64,000 nt of DNA, taken from assembly GCA_949293595.1 (NCBI GenBank), contig CASFDW010000002.1:186001-250000 (forward strand). The letters run 5' to 3'. Source of the DNA: an uncultured Spirochaetales bacterium. Lineage in GTDB: Bacteria; Spirochaetota; Spirochaetia; Sphaerochaetales; Sphaerochaetaceae. The position numbers were made by a program, and so were the translations under genes. This document shows, one piece after another, positions 17,179 to 26,236 of the stretch. Within the stretch, counting starts at the first letter, position 1. Each line of letters starts with the position of its first letter. Below the pieces are notes generated by a model. It saw nothing but the letters and a program-made list of their open reading frames with translations, searched no databases and had not been told where the DNA came from.

Positions 17179-18578
17179 AAAAATTCATGGATGAGAATTT
17201 TCTTCTCGAAAACAAAATGGCTGAGAAGCTGTTTCATGACCACGCGGCAAAGATGCCGATCTTCGATTACCACTGCCATCTGATCCCAAACCAGATCGCA
17301 GAGGATAAAAGATTCACAACAATCACCGATGCGTGGCTGGGCGGCGACCACTACAAATGGAGGCAGATGAGATGGATGGGATTCGACGAGAGCCTCATCA
17401 CCGGAGATGCGGATCCGTACGACAAGTTCCTCGCATGGGCCGAGACGATGGAGAACCTCATCGGGAACCCCCTGTACCATTGGACCCATCTGGAGTTGCA
17501 GAGATATTTCGGCATCAAGGACGTGCTCGGAAGAAAGACGGCGAAGAAGATCTACGACGAAGCGAACAGGCAGTTCGCCTCCAACCCAGAGCTTTCGGTG
17601 TTCGGAATCATGAAGAAATTCAACGTCTATGCGGTTGGAACGACAGATGATCCCGCGGATGACCTGGCCCAGCACAAGATCATAATGGATGAGGGAAAGT
17701 GTCCTGCGAAAGTGATTCCCTCCTACCGCCCGGACAAGGCGATCAACATCGACAAGGCGGACTATGCGGACTATATCGGCAAGCTCTCATCCGTCTCCGG
17801 AGTTAGGATCAACAGCGTCGGGGACATCGTTGAAGCTCTCGTGAAGAGACTCGACTTCTTCGTGGAGATGGGCTGCAAGGCCACCGACCATGCCCTCATG
17901 ACATGTCCGCATACCTTCTGGAAGGAAGAGAACGTCAACTATGTCTTCAAGAAGAAGATGAACGGCGAGACAATCAACGCGGACGAGATCGATGCATACC
18001 GCACCTACATCCTGTACAACCTTGCAAAGGCATACCATGCGAGGGGTATTGCGATGCAGCTACACTTCGCGGCAATCAGGGACAACAACAGGAACATGTT
18101 CGCAAAACTCGGTCCGGATACCGGCTACGACGCCGTATACGACAGGGAGCTTGCAGAAGGTGTGTCCATCTTCTTCAGCAAACTCACGGAGACCGATGAG
18201 GTACCGAAATCCATACTCTACTCCCTCAATCCGAAGGACTACTACAGCCTGCTCACCCTCATGGGATGCTACCAGGGAGGTGGCGTGCAGGGAAAGATCC
18301 AGCTCGGATCGGCATGGTGGTTCTGCGACCATAAGGATGGAATGGAACAGCAGCTCAGGACGTTCGCCGATCTCGGCACTCTGCCCAAGTTCGTCGGGAT
18401 GCTGACCGACAGCAGGAGCTTCCTCTCCTACCCGAGGCACGAATACTTCAGGCGCATCCTCTGCAACGTGATCGGAACATGGGCTGAAAACGGAGAGGTC
18501 CCATACGACGAGGAATACCTTGGAGGCATAGTCGAGGACATCTCGTTCAATAACGCCCGGAAGTATTTCGAAGGTTGA
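17175..18578 (+). CDS. uxaC: Glucuronate/galacturonate isomerase
   Basis: A 467-residue UxaC of typical length. FDYHCHLIP near residue 30 carries the amidohydrolase-fold metal His pair, and later HFAAIRDNN and LTDSRSF match the family. It isomerises galacturonate to tagaturonate and glucuronate to fructuronate, the first step of the pathway. No uxuA or uxuB is visible in the window, so the galacturonate branch is complete here but the glucuronate branch is not. Start overlaps the uxaA stop (ATGA). Confidence 0.95.
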   Translation: MKKFMDENFLLENKMAEKLFHDHAAKMPIFDYHCHLIPNQIAEDKRFTTITDAWLGGDHYKWRQMRWMGFDESLITGDADPYDKFLAWAETMENLIGNPLYHWTHLELQRYFGIKDVLGRKTAKKIYDEANRQFASNPELSVFGIMKKFNVYAVGTTDDPADDLAQHKIIMDEGKCPAKVIPSYRPDKAINIDKADYADYIGKLSSVSGVRINSVGDIVEALVKRLDFFVEMGCKATDHALMTCPHTFWKEENVNYVFKKKMNGETINADEIDAYRTYILYNLAKAYHARGIAMQLHFAAIRDNNRNMFAKLGPDTGYDAVYDRELAEGVSIFFSKLTETDEVPKSILYSLNPKDYYSLLTLMGCYQGGGVQGKIQLGSAWWFCDHKDGMEQQLRTFADLGTLPKFVGMLTDSRSFLSYPRHEYFRRILCNVIGTWAENGEVPYDEEYLGGIVEDISFNNARKYFEG

Positions 18579-18582
18579 CGGC

Positions 18583-19359
18583 ATGACAAGAGAGAAGGAT
18601 GACGAGAAGCAGATGAGTGCGGTGCTCCGCACGATAAACATCCTAGAGACGCTCTCGAAATGCGAATCCAGCAATCTTGAAAACCTGGCCAAGGAGACGG
18701 AGCTGCCGAAGGCGACGCTCCTGCGCTTCCTCGCAAGCCTGTCCAACCTTGGCTATGTATGGCGCGACGATGCCGACAGGTACCATCTCACTCTCAAGAT
18801 GTTCTCGGTCGGCTCGCGCAGCCTCAAGTACATGGACCTCATCAGCACTGCGCGTCCGTTCGCCCAGGAGCTATGCAAGAGCCTGGGAGAAACCGTGCAT
18901 ATGGGCATACTCCAGGACGATTCGGCAGTATATGTGCTCAAGGAGGAATCATCATATACGCTCAGGATGTATTCACGGGTCGGAAAGATGATACCGCTGT
19001 ACTGCACGGCCATCGGAAAGATATTCCTATCACAAATGGACGAGGAAGAACTTGATGGCTATCTTGAAAGGAATCCGCTGAAACCGTTCACAGCAAAATC
19101 CATACGCACAAAAGAGGCGCTGAAGGAGGAGCTCGGACGCATAAGGCACCGCGGATATTCGGTGGACGACGAGGAGCATGAGGCACAGGTGATGTGCATA
19201 GCCTGTCCCATCAAGGACCACACGGAAAAAACGATAGCTGCAATAAGCGTTTCCTGGCCGATATTCAGATTCAACAGCGACGATTTCGACATCACCGTCA
19301 AGAAAATCAAAACGGCGGCCAACAGGATATCCGAAATCCTGGGTTCAAACGACTTTTGA
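18583..19359 (+). CDS. kdgR: IclR family regulator of hexuronate genes (KdgR-like)
   Basis: A 258-residue IclR protein: winged helix (about residues 10-65, with LPKATLLRFLASLSNLGYV as recognition region) and an effector-binding domain (about 80-250). It is 4 bases after uxaC and closes the uxa operon. KdgR-type palindromes before uxaB and between kdgK and the aldolase gene make it the natural regulator; 2-keto-3-deoxygluconate is the expected inducer from enterobacterial KdgR. The name is based on context plus the boxes, not on similarity alone. Confidence 0.8.
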   Translation: MTREKDDEKQMSAVLRTINILETLSKCESSNLENLAKETELPKATLLRFLASLSNLGYVWRDDADRYHLTLKMFSVGSRSLKYMDLISTARPFAQELCKSLGETVHMGILQDDSAVYVLKEESSYTLRMYSRVGKMIPLYCTAIGKIFLSQMDEEELDGYLERNPLKPFTAKSIRTKEALKEELGRIRHRGYSVDDEEHEAQVMCIACPIKDHTEKTIAAISVSWPIFRFNSDDFDITVKKIKTAANRISEILGSNDF

Positions 19360-19363
19360 TTCC

Positions 19364-19390
19364 AGCTCCGGCACGTCCGGAGCTTTTTTT
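19364..19390 (+). terminator. Terminator of the uxa operon
   Basis: Perfect 8-bp stem (19364-19371 with 19377-19384), 5-nt loop, then a run of seven T. Confidence 0.9.
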
Positions 19391-19445
19391 CAAATCATTC
19401 GACAATCCTTGGTTTTCATCATACTCTGGAATCAAGGAGAACCAA

Positions 19446-21128
19446 ATGATAAAGAAAGCCACCATGCTCATTCTGATTCTGACAGTCCTTGCGGAAACCG
19501 TCTTTGCATCCACACAGAAAACATTCCAGACGGATTCGCCCGAATGGAAGGCGGCAGCCGCACTCTGCATGTCCGCAGGGGTCCTTCCTCCCTCTTCGGT
19601 ATCCCCAACGACCGGCGAGGAGATATTGAGCGCGCTGAACCGCATAGACGAGGCCCGTCTTACGGAAGATGAAAAATCAATGCTCGAAAAACTCAGAAAG
19701 AAGATTGATTGGACGCCGATGCTGGATACCGAGTATTTCGGAGCGGATGCGAATGTTATCATCGCACCGGAATTCTACGTCCATACCTTCAACGGCATAG
19801 ACCGGAGCATGGACTATCTTTTTCCGAAAAAAGACAGGCTGAACCTTCTGGATTTTTCCTTTAAGATGAATTTCGCGGACGTAGGTTACGGCTTTGTGGA
19901 CTATCTTGCATTATCCCCGAAACATCTAAGTCAATATGATAAGACATGGGGAACCAACGCCGACGCATTGAAGGACGGACTCGAAATGGTCCACGAAGGC
20001 GTATTTGATGCAGGCATGCTGTTCGGTAACGAATGGATGAACTTTTCCATAGCCTCCGCAGGGCAAAGCCTCGGATATGGGAAAAACGGCAATCTCGGCA
20101 TATCCGACAACTTCACGCGGCAGCAGTATCTGAGGCTTCATACGTTCAGCCGTTTCTTCGACTATACGCTGAACATAACGAGATACAACAATCTCAATGC
20201 AGGCCAGACGGAAGCCGAGGGTTTCCAGAATTTCAACGGTAAACAACAGATTTTCCCCGTACACCGCTTTGAAGCAAAGCTGTTCGACAAGCTCCAATTA
20301 GTATTCCAGGAGCAGACAATGCTGTATGTCGACAACGCCTTCGACATAAGGCTTCTGAATCCGTTCATCGTATTCCATGGATTCAACAACTACAGGGATG
20401 AAATAAGCATCACGGAAGCAAACGTCAACGACCAGGCGAACAACAGCGTGATATTCGAGGTAGGATATACGGTGATTCCCCATCTCAGGATAAACGGCCA
20501 ATTCATTATCGACCAAATAACACTTCCTGGAGAAAGCAAAAGAGGAATGGATACAAGGCCTAATGCCTTCGGAGCCCTTTTGAACGTGGAATCCTCCTGG
20601 ATTCTGGAAAAGTATTTTTTGAATGCCTGGTTCGAGACTTCGTACATGTCTCCGTACGTCTACCTGAACAAGAAACTACAAGGAACCGAGCCAAATTATG
20701 ATTATGATTATATAGTCGGATATGATTTATGGGGAGGAAACGACGATGTCAATTACACCGGATACAAATATGGTCCGGATTCAATAGTGCTTTCAATCGG
20801 GGCGGACTTCGGTGATCTCGACAGATTCCTCCTGTCAGGAAGCCTTACATATGTCATGCATGGAAACTACGGTCTGGGCTACAAGTTCATTGAAAGTGCG
20901 ACAGGAGAGGACCACGTCAATGACGCCACCCCGACATCCTCCACGCCGGAACATCGTCTGGAAGCGTTGTTGGAGGCCTCCTACAAACCGATGGACGGTC
21001 TTGAGATCAGCTCGGCAATAGGGATTGTGGGAGTATGGAACAAGAGGTGCGAAAAAGGGAACGATTTCACGGACCTGCAGCTGAGAATCGGGGTCAGGTT
21101 CGATCCTGTAGAAATGTTCTGTCGATAA
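19446..21128 (+). CDS. Outer-membrane beta-barrel protein, Wzi-like
   Basis: A 560-residue secreted protein with a signal peptide (MIKKATMLILILTVLAETVFA, about 21 residues). The mature part has many alternating amphipathic strands, often ending in aromatic residues, as in barrel proteins. It resembles capsule-assembly Wzi-type barrels, but a substrate porin is equally consistent with its place among uronate genes. AAGGAG lies 7 bases before ATG 19446; an upstream in-frame Met at 19194 lies inside kdgR and is rejected. The C-terminal Phe/Tyr-rich region supports insertion in an outer membrane. Confidence 0.65.
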   Translation: MIKKATMLILILTVLAETVFASTQKTFQTDSPEWKAAAALCMSAGVLPPSSVSPTTGEEILSALNRIDEARLTEDEKSMLEKLRKKIDWTPMLDTEYFGADANVIIAPEFYVHTFNGIDRSMDYLFPKKDRLNLLDFSFKMNFADVGYGFVDYLALSPKHLSQYDKTWGTNADALKDGLEMVHEGVFDAGMLFGNEWMNFSIASAGQSLGYGKNGNLGISDNFTRQQYLRLHTFSRFFDYTLNITRYNNLNAGQTEAEGFQNFNGKQQIFPVHRFEAKLFDKLQLVFQEQTMLYVDNAFDIRLLNPFIVFHGFNNYRDEISITEANVNDQANNSVIFEVGYTVIPHLRINGQFIIDQITLPGESKRGMDTRPNAFGALLNVESSWILEKYFLNAWFETSYMSPYVYLNKKLQGTEPNYDYDYIVGYDLWGGNDDVNYTGYKYGPDSIVLSIGADFGDLDRFLLSGSLTYVMHGNYGLGYKFIESATGEDHVNDATPTSSTPEHRLEALLEASYKPMDGLEISSAIGIVGVWNKRCEKGNDFTDLQLRIGVRFDPVEMFCR

Positions 21129-21154
21129 AAAAAAGACCGGAGAAAACTCCGGTC
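21127..21154 (-). terminator. Terminator of kdgK
   Basis: Perfect 8-bp stem (21135-21142 with 21147-21154), AAAA loop on the plus strand, and U8 (21127-21134) on the minus strand. It sits between convergent genes and may also slow plus-strand transcripts. Confidence 0.85.
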
Positions 21155-21185
21155 CTGGAAGACTTTTCCATTATCTTCGATTGAT

Positions 21186-22220
21186 TCAGCGCTGTACCCT
21201 TCCGCTTCCGTCTCCCTTTGCAAGAGCCTCCACCTCGCTCTTTCTTGCGAGATTGAAATCACCGCTGATGGAATGCTTGAGGCAGGATGCAGCCACGGCA
21301 TAGTTGATGGCATACTCCTCGTCATCATAATGTGAGAGGCCGTAGATGATGCCGGCAGCGAAGGAATCCCCTCCTCCTACCCTGTCAACGATGTTGTGGA
21401 TCTCATAGTGTCTGGAAAGATAGAAGCCTGTGGTTCCGGAAAGGGCGGCGGACCATCCGTTGTAGTCTGCGCTCTTGCTTTCCCTGAGCGTTACAGCAAC
21501 ATACTTCACATTCGGGAACTGCCTCTTAACCTCGGCGCAGAGATCCTCGTAGACCTTGGTGTCGAGCTCTCCCCTTGTAACATCGCTGTCAGCCTCTATC
21601 CCGAGGCACTTCTGGATGTCCTCCTCGTTTGCTATGATGACATCGGCATACTTCACGAGCTCCCTCATCACCTCGGGGGCCTTCTTCCCGTAGTTCCAGA
21701 GTTTCTTCCTGTAGTTGAGGTCGATGGACACGGTTGCTCCGGCCTTCTTGGCGGCCTTCATCGCAGCAAGTGCGCAGTCCGCGGCACCCTGGCTGATGGC
21801 GGGGGTGATTCCCGTGGTATGGAACCATGTGGCATCCTTCATGATCTTGTCGAAATCGAAATCAGAAGGCTTGGCATTGGCCACAGCCGAATCGGCCCTG
21901 TCGTAAACGACGAGCGACGGGCGCTGGTTGGCACCGGTCTCAAGGAAGTAGATTCCGAGCCTGGAGCCCTTGACCTTGTTTATGTTCCCGGTGCAGACAC
22001 CATACTTCATGAGCTCCCTCTCGGCAGCCTCGCCTACGGCGTTGTCGGGAAGAGCCGTGACGAATTCCGCCTTCTCCCCGAAGATGGAAAGGGAAACGGC
22101 GACGTTGGCCTCTCCGCCACCGAAGGTTGCCTCGAGCTCGGGCTTCTGGAAAAGGCGCTCTCTCTCGTTGCTTCTGAGGCGGAGCATGATCTCACCGAAT
22201 GTGACATATTTATTGGACAT
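21186..22220 (-). CDS. kdgK: 2-Keto-3-deoxygluconate kinase
   Basis: A 344-residue PfkB/ribokinase-family sugar kinase. [13 protein letters not shown] near residue 33 is the first signature and [12 protein letters not shown] near 288 is the second with the catalytic Asp. It phosphorylates 2-keto-3-deoxygluconate to KDPG. SD AGGAGG is 5 bases before the ATG. The gene has a good promoter (22248-22276) and shares a KdgR-type box with the divergent aldolase gene, so both should respond to the same inducer. Confidence 0.92.
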   Translation of the reverse strand: MSNKYVTFGEIMLRLRSNERERLFQKPELEATFGGGEANVAVSLSIFGEKAEFVTALPDNAVGEAAERELMKYGVCTGNINKVKGSRLGIYFLETGANQRPSLVVYDRADSAVANAKPSDFDFDKIMKDATWFHTTGITPAISQGAADCALAAMKAAKKAGATVSIDLNYRKKLWNYGKKAPEVMRELVKYADVIIANEEDIQKCLGIEADSDVTRGELDTKVYEDLCAEVKRQFPNVKYVAVTLRESKSADYNGWSAALSGTTGFYLSRHYEIHNIVDRVGGGDSFAAGIIYGLSHYDDEEYAINYAVAASCLKHSISGDFNLARKSEVEALAKGDGSGRVQR

Positions 22221-22247
22221 TTTATCCTCCTATTGAATTATGATTAC

Positions 22248-22276
22248 ATTCTATGAGCAAAATTGACATTAGTCAA
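22248..22276 (-). promoter_or_regulatory. kdgK promoter
   Basis: On the minus strand, TTGACT (22271-22276), 17 bases, TAGAAT (22248-22253). Confidence 0.75.
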
Positions 22277-22283
22277 GTTTTTT

Positions 22284-22298
22284 CGGAACAATGTTTCA
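22284..22298. promoter_or_regulatory. KdgR-type operator between kdgK and aldolase gene
   Basis: CGGAACAATGTTTCA shares GGAACA-NN-GTTTCA with the box before uxaB and matches the KdgR consensus at about 12 of 15 positions. It lies directly upstream of the kdgK -35 and upstream of the aldolase promoter. Confidence 0.65.
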
Positions 22299-22316
22299 TT
22301 TTCCGTTTTTTTGCTA

Positions 22317-22345
22317 TTCCATTATCCCCGAACCCGTGGTATAAT
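22317..22345 (+). promoter_or_regulatory. Promoter of the aldolase gene
   Basis: TTCCAT (22317-22322), 17 bases, TATAAT (22340-22345) preceded by TGG, an extended -10. Confidence 0.65.
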
Positions 22346-22380
22346 CCAAACTAACGAAATAAAAAACAAGGAGAGACAGG

Positions 22381-23346
22381 ATGACCAAAGAAGAACTCTT
22401 TAAGACTTTCCATAACATCGGACTCGTGCCGGTTGTGAAGATCGACGACGCCGGCAAGGCAGAGAAGCTTGCAAAGGCCATGATAGACGGAGGAATCCCC
22501 TGCGCGGAGGTCACTTTCAGGACTGAAGCGGCGGAGGAAGCAATCAAGAGAATGAGCAAGGCATATCCGGAGATGCTCATCGGAGCCGGAACCGTGATAA
22601 ACCCGCAGCTTGCGGAGAAGGCGGTGATGGCTGGAGCGAAATTCATCGTTTCACCCGGTTTCAATCCTGACACCGTCGAATGGTGCCTCCATCACAATGT
22701 CCCTGTGGTGCCGGGTGTGGCAACCCCGAGTGAGATCGAGAGAGGTCTCTCCTACGGCCTCGACGTGCTCAAGTTCTTCCCGTCGGAAGCTTCAGGCGGG
22801 GTTCCGATGCTCAAGGACCTTTCCGGTCCGTTCTCCCAGGTCAAGTTCATGACCACCGGAGGAATAAACATCAACAACCTCCCCGACTATGCAAAGGCTG
22901 CGAACGTGCTTGCAATCGGCGGATCATGGATGGTCAAGGCCGACCTCATCGCCAACGACCAGTGGGATGAGATCACAAGGCTCTGCAAGGAAGCGGTGAT
23001 CAAGTTGCAGGGGCTCTCACTCGCCCACATCGGACTCAACACACCCAGCGAAAAGGATGCGCTCGACGTGGCCTCCCAGTTCGAGAAGCTCGGAATGACC
23101 GTCAACAACGGAAATTCCTCCGTGTTCATGAACAAGGAGATCGAAATCATGAAGAAGATGTATTTCGGAAAAAACGGGCACATCGGATTCAAATGCTACG
23201 ACGTGGAGAGGACGGCATACTTCTTCGAGAAGCAGGGATTCACCGTGAACAAGGACACCGTCACATACGATGCAAAGGGAAACATGAAGTTCTGCTACTT
23301 CAACGAGGAGATCGGCGGCTTCGCATTCCACATAGTGAAAGGCTGA
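22381..23346 (+). CDS. eda: KDPG aldolase fused to a VOC-like domain
   Basis: A 321-residue protein; the usual aldolase is about 205 residues. Residues 1-205 are a KDPG/KHG aldolase: EVTFRT near 43, GAGTV near 69 and the Schiff-base Lys in VLKFFPSE near 138. Residues about 213-321 have the look of a glyoxalase/VOC domain (LSLAHIGLN start, IGFKCYDVERTAYFFEKQGF repeat-like second half). The aldolase cleaves KDPG to pyruvate and glyceraldehyde 3-phosphate. The role of the extra domain is unknown. SD AAGGAGAG lies 7 bases upstream. Confidence 0.88.
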   Translation: MTKEELFKTFHNIGLVPVVKIDDAGKAEKLAKAMIDGGIPCAEVTFRTEAAEEAIKRMSKAYPEMLIGAGTVINPQLAEKAVMAGAKFIVSPGFNPDTVEWCLHHNVPVVPGVATPSEIERGLSYGLDVLKFFPSEASGGVPMLKDLSGPFSQVKFMTTGGININNLPDYAKAANVLAIGGSWMVKADLIANDQWDEITRLCKEAVIKLQGLSLAHIGLNTPSEKDALDVASQFEKLGMTVNNGNSSVFMNKEIEIMKKMYFGKNGHIGFKCYDVERTAYFFEKQGFTVNKDTVTYDAKGNMKFCYFNEEIGGFAFHIVKG

Positions 23347-23365
23347 CACGGCAAGCCGTATTCAG

Positions 23366-23397
23366 ATCCTTCCCTCCACAGGGGAAGGATTTTTTTT
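23366..23397 (+). terminator. Terminator of the aldolase gene
   Basis: A 9-bp stem (23366-23374 with 23382-23390) and a run of eight T. Confidence 0.88.
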
Positions 23398-23398
23398 C

Positions 23399-23426
23399 AA
23401 AAAAACCGCCGTCCCAAGAACGGCGG
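23399..23426 (-). terminator. Terminator of the importer/lyase operon
   Basis: Perfect 7-bp stem (23406-23412 with 23420-23426) with U7 on the minus strand, back to back with the plus-strand terminator. Confidence 0.85.
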
Positions 23427-23439
23427 AATAACAAAACAC

Positions 23440-25380
23440 TCAGCAGAAAAGCCTTGTCCCGACTTCCGTGCAACCTTTCTTCCTGTCGAAAACGGTCAGG
23501 CTTCCGAAGCCCGTGCATCCACCGCAGGAATACGTGTCGGTCGGGGTCGCATACTCCGTATGCGCGAACACGAGCACGAAATCACGGTCCCTGCTTCTGA
23601 CAGAAAGCGCCTCTATCATATCGGGGGTGAACGTGATGCCTTTGAACGAGCTCCTCACCTCCAGAGGCACGATCTCCGCACGGTCGGGGCTGAAATCGAA
23701 AACACTGAAGACGGAGGCAAATCCCTCGGCCGAAAAGTCAACGGCAAGGAATTCGTTCCCGCTCTTCTGGTTGTAATGCCTGCTGATCGCTCCCGTCCCC
23801 TTCGAGAGCACCACCTGGGAATTGGATATCCCGGTCATGAGGGCAGGTCCGACCACGGCACGGTTGCAATCTATTACAACCTTCAGATCTTCTGCGAAAT
23901 GATAGATCTGCCTGTAATCATGACGGCCTTTGGCAAAAAGCTCGTCGCACACCACCAGCAGATCCGCATCCTTGAGCCAGAGGACCTTGCGGTTCACGAA
24001 TACGCCGTCGGAATAATAGCCAAGATGGCCTCCCTGCATGGCTACATATCCGTCCTTGGCGCTGAACGAGGTATTGACGGCCTTGCCGAGGCTGAAGCAT
24101 TCCCAGCTGTCCTTCTCGGGATAAAGCTGCCTGCCGTCCACAATGACCACATTATGGGCCATATGGTTCTTGAACGCCACCCTCTTCGGGCCGAAGACAT
24201 AGCTGTAACGGCCTGCGTCGACAAGGAAATCCTTTCCATTGAGGACGAAGCTCACATGACCCTGGTCGGCATGGCCATGCCCGGCTCCCAACGTGCCGTT
24301 GTGGAACCTCAGATAGCTTGCATTCCTCTTCCATGAGGTGCGGGAGAACATGTTGCCGCTCGCAGGGAGGAACATCTCCGTATCCGGAGTCCTCCTCTTG
24401 ATTGCCCCGTACTCCTCCACCCCCTTCATTCCGACATGGAAAGCCGTCTCGTAATCAAGCGTCTTGTAGCCGGAATTCTTCAGAAACCCGTCGCGGAAGA
24501 TGTATGCGCTTCTGGAAACAAGGTCCCTGGCGTCGATGTCGTCCGTATCCCCCATCATGGGCAGGCAGCCGTCCGGCTTCAGCCAGAAGGCATTGACATA
24601 GGCCATCCGTCTCGCCTTCGAGATAAAGGCTGCCGACGGTTTCACCTCCGCTTTTTCCGACATGAGGATCACATCGAAGAAATCCCTGGCGACCTCTCCG
24701 TGGTACATCGGGCTCTGCTCCCACTGCACCCCGTCGTCGTACACCTCGTTGTCCATCTCGATCTCCAGGCGCCTCATGGCCTCCCCCTGCCAGGACACGT
24801 TCTTGGTGAACACACCCGCCACGTACAGGCCGTGGTTCGACAGGACCCCCCAGTTGCTCATCATGTGATAGCTGTTCCATGAGTTCTCAAGGATGAAGGA
24901 GGCATGCTCGGACACCGATTGCATGAAGCTGTCGGCAATCCCCTCCACCGCCCTGCTCGAGGACAGGAGCATATACGCCTTTATGATGTTGTCGAGCCTG
25001 ATTCCGGCCTCGATGGTCCGCCACGCAGGACGGGCCTTCTCGTCCTCCGGCCTTACGGTGCGGAACCAAAGGGAGAACTGGGAGGCGAAAGCCTCCGCAT
25101 ACCTTTCGTCCCCGGTCAGGACATAAGCCTCCCCGAACGAGATGAAATGCCTGAGACGGTTGAACTGGTAAAGCCATTCCGGATCATCCTTTGGAATATG
25201 GAGGAAGTCGATCTCCTTTTCAAACACCACGTACTCGTACGTCATTTCCATGTCCCATCGCTGGTTGAAAATGAAACGTTGCGCAATGGCATCCTCCGCC
25301 GTCCTTATGGAGAACCGGCAGTCCTTGGGATGATGCCTCCATTGGTGCTCCCTGAATTTTTTCAGCTCTTTCTTCTTCAT
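23440..25380 (-). CDS. Heparinase II/III family polysaccharide lyase
   Basis: A 646-residue protein with the alpha-toroid plus C-terminal beta-sandwich plan of heparinase II/III-type lyases. HGHADQGHVSFVLNGKDFLVDAG (about residues 352-374) is the typical metal/active-site segment and NSYHMMSNWG near 175 lies in the toroid. No signal peptide, so it should act on imported oligosaccharides in the cytoplasm. ATG 25380 is preferred to the in-frame TTG at 25389. It ends the operon SBP-permease-permease-lyase. The exact glycosaminoglycan cannot be read from sequence. Confidence 0.85.
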   Translation of the reverse strand: MKKKELKKFREHQWRHHPKDCRFSIRTAEDAIAQRFIFNQRWDMEMTYEYVVFEKEIDFLHIPKDDPEWLYQFNRLRHFISFGEAYVLTGDERYAEAFASQFSLWFRTVRPEDEKARPAWRTIEAGIRLDNIIKAYMLLSSSRAVEGIADSFMQSVSEHASFILENSWNSYHMMSNWGVLSNHGLYVAGVFTKNVSWQGEAMRRLEIEMDNEVYDDGVQWEQSPMYHGEVARDFFDVILMSEKAEVKPSAAFISKARRMAYVNAFWLKPDGCLPMMGDTDDIDARDLVSRSAYIFRDGFLKNSGYKTLDYETAFHVGMKGVEEYGAIKRRTPDTEMFLPASGNMFSRTSWKRNASYLRFHNGTLGAGHGHADQGHVSFVLNGKDFLVDAGRYSYVFGPKRVAFKNHMAHNVVIVDGRQLYPEKDSWECFSLGKAVNTSFSAKDGYVAMQGGHLGYYSDGVFVNRKVLWLKDADLLVVCDELFAKGRHDYRQIYHFAEDLKVVIDCNRAVVGPALMTGISNSQVVLSKGTGAISRHYNQKSGNEFLAVDFSAEGFASVFSVFDFSPDRAEIVPLEVRSSFKGITFTPDMIEALSVRSRDRDFVLVFAHTEYATPTDTYSCGGCTGFGSLTVFDRKKGCTEVGTRLFC

Positions 25381-25385
25381 GAACG

Positions 25386-26222
25386 TCAACCCTTGAGACC
25401 GCTGGCGGCGACACCTTCGACGAAATACTTCTGCAATGCTAGGAACACGGCAAGGACCGGCACGAGGGCGACCACGCTTGCGGCCATGATGAGGCCGTAT
25501 TCGCTCGAATATTGTCCGATGAACGAACGGATTCCAAGCTGGATGGTCTTCAGATTGTCCCTGGTAAGGTACAGGTACGGTCCGAGGAAGTCATTCCAGG
25601 TGTTCACGAACGTGAATATGGTGAGCGTGGCCAGGGCAGGCTTCGAAAGCGGGACCATTATTCGGGCCCAGATGCCGTACTCGGTCATGCCGTCTATCCT
25701 GGAAGCCTCGCACAGCTCGGTCGGGACACCTTCGTAGAACTGCTTCATCATGAACACGCCGAACGCGCTGAACGCCTGCAGTATGATGATTGCGAGGTGG
25801 GTGTTGTTGAGTCCCATCTCCCTCATCATTATGAACTGCGGGACCATGTAGACCTGCCAAGGCATCGCTATTGTCGCGATGTATCCGAGGAACAGGGCCT
25901 TCTTGCCCTTGAACTCAAGCTTGCTGAAGGCATATGCCGCGAAGCTCGATGTCAGGAGCTGAAGGAAAGTGACGATGAGCGTCAGCTTGACCGTATTCAG
26001 TATATAGGTGACAAGCGGGATCTTCGTCCAGATCTCGACATAGTTCCCCCACTGCGCAGGTCTGGGAATCCACTGGATCGGGAATGAAAAGACATCCTTG
26101 TCCAGCTTGAGGGAAGCGCTCAACATCCATACGAACGGGATGAGCATCAAAAACGCGGTGAAAACAAGGATGATGTACAGAAGGACCTTCAAAGCCTTCT
26201 GGCCTGTTGATTCTATCATCAT
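25386..26222 (-). CDS. Sugar ABC transporter permease (MalG type)
   Basis: A 278-residue permease with six hydrophobic segments. The EAA loop EASRIDGMTEYGIWARIMVPLSKP lies near residue 180 and contacts a shared ATPase that is not encoded nearby. A GAGGAGG 10-16 bases before ATG 26222 fixes the start; the in-frame TTG at 26240 lies within that ribosome site. It pairs with the 26237-27172 permease. Confidence 0.9.
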   Translation of the reverse strand: MMIESTGQKALKVLLYIILVFTAFLMLIPFVWMLSASLKLDKDVFSFPIQWIPRPAQWGNYVEIWTKIPLVTYILNTVKLTLIVTFLQLLTSSFAAYAFSKLEFKGKKALFLGYIATIAMPWQVYMVPQFIMMREMGLNNTHLAIIILQAFSAFGVFMMKQFYEGVPTELCEASRIDGMTEYGIWARIMVPLSKPALATLTIFTFVNTWNDFLGPYLYLTRDNLKTIQLGIRSFIGQYSSEYGLIMAASVVALVPVLAVFLALQKYFVEGVAASGLKG

Positions 26223-26236
26223 TTTTACTGCCCTCC

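Noticed and set aside
19194..19445. N-terminal extension of the Wzi-like protein
   Set aside because: It overlaps kdgR and its terminator; ATG 19446 has a good ribosome site and signal peptide.
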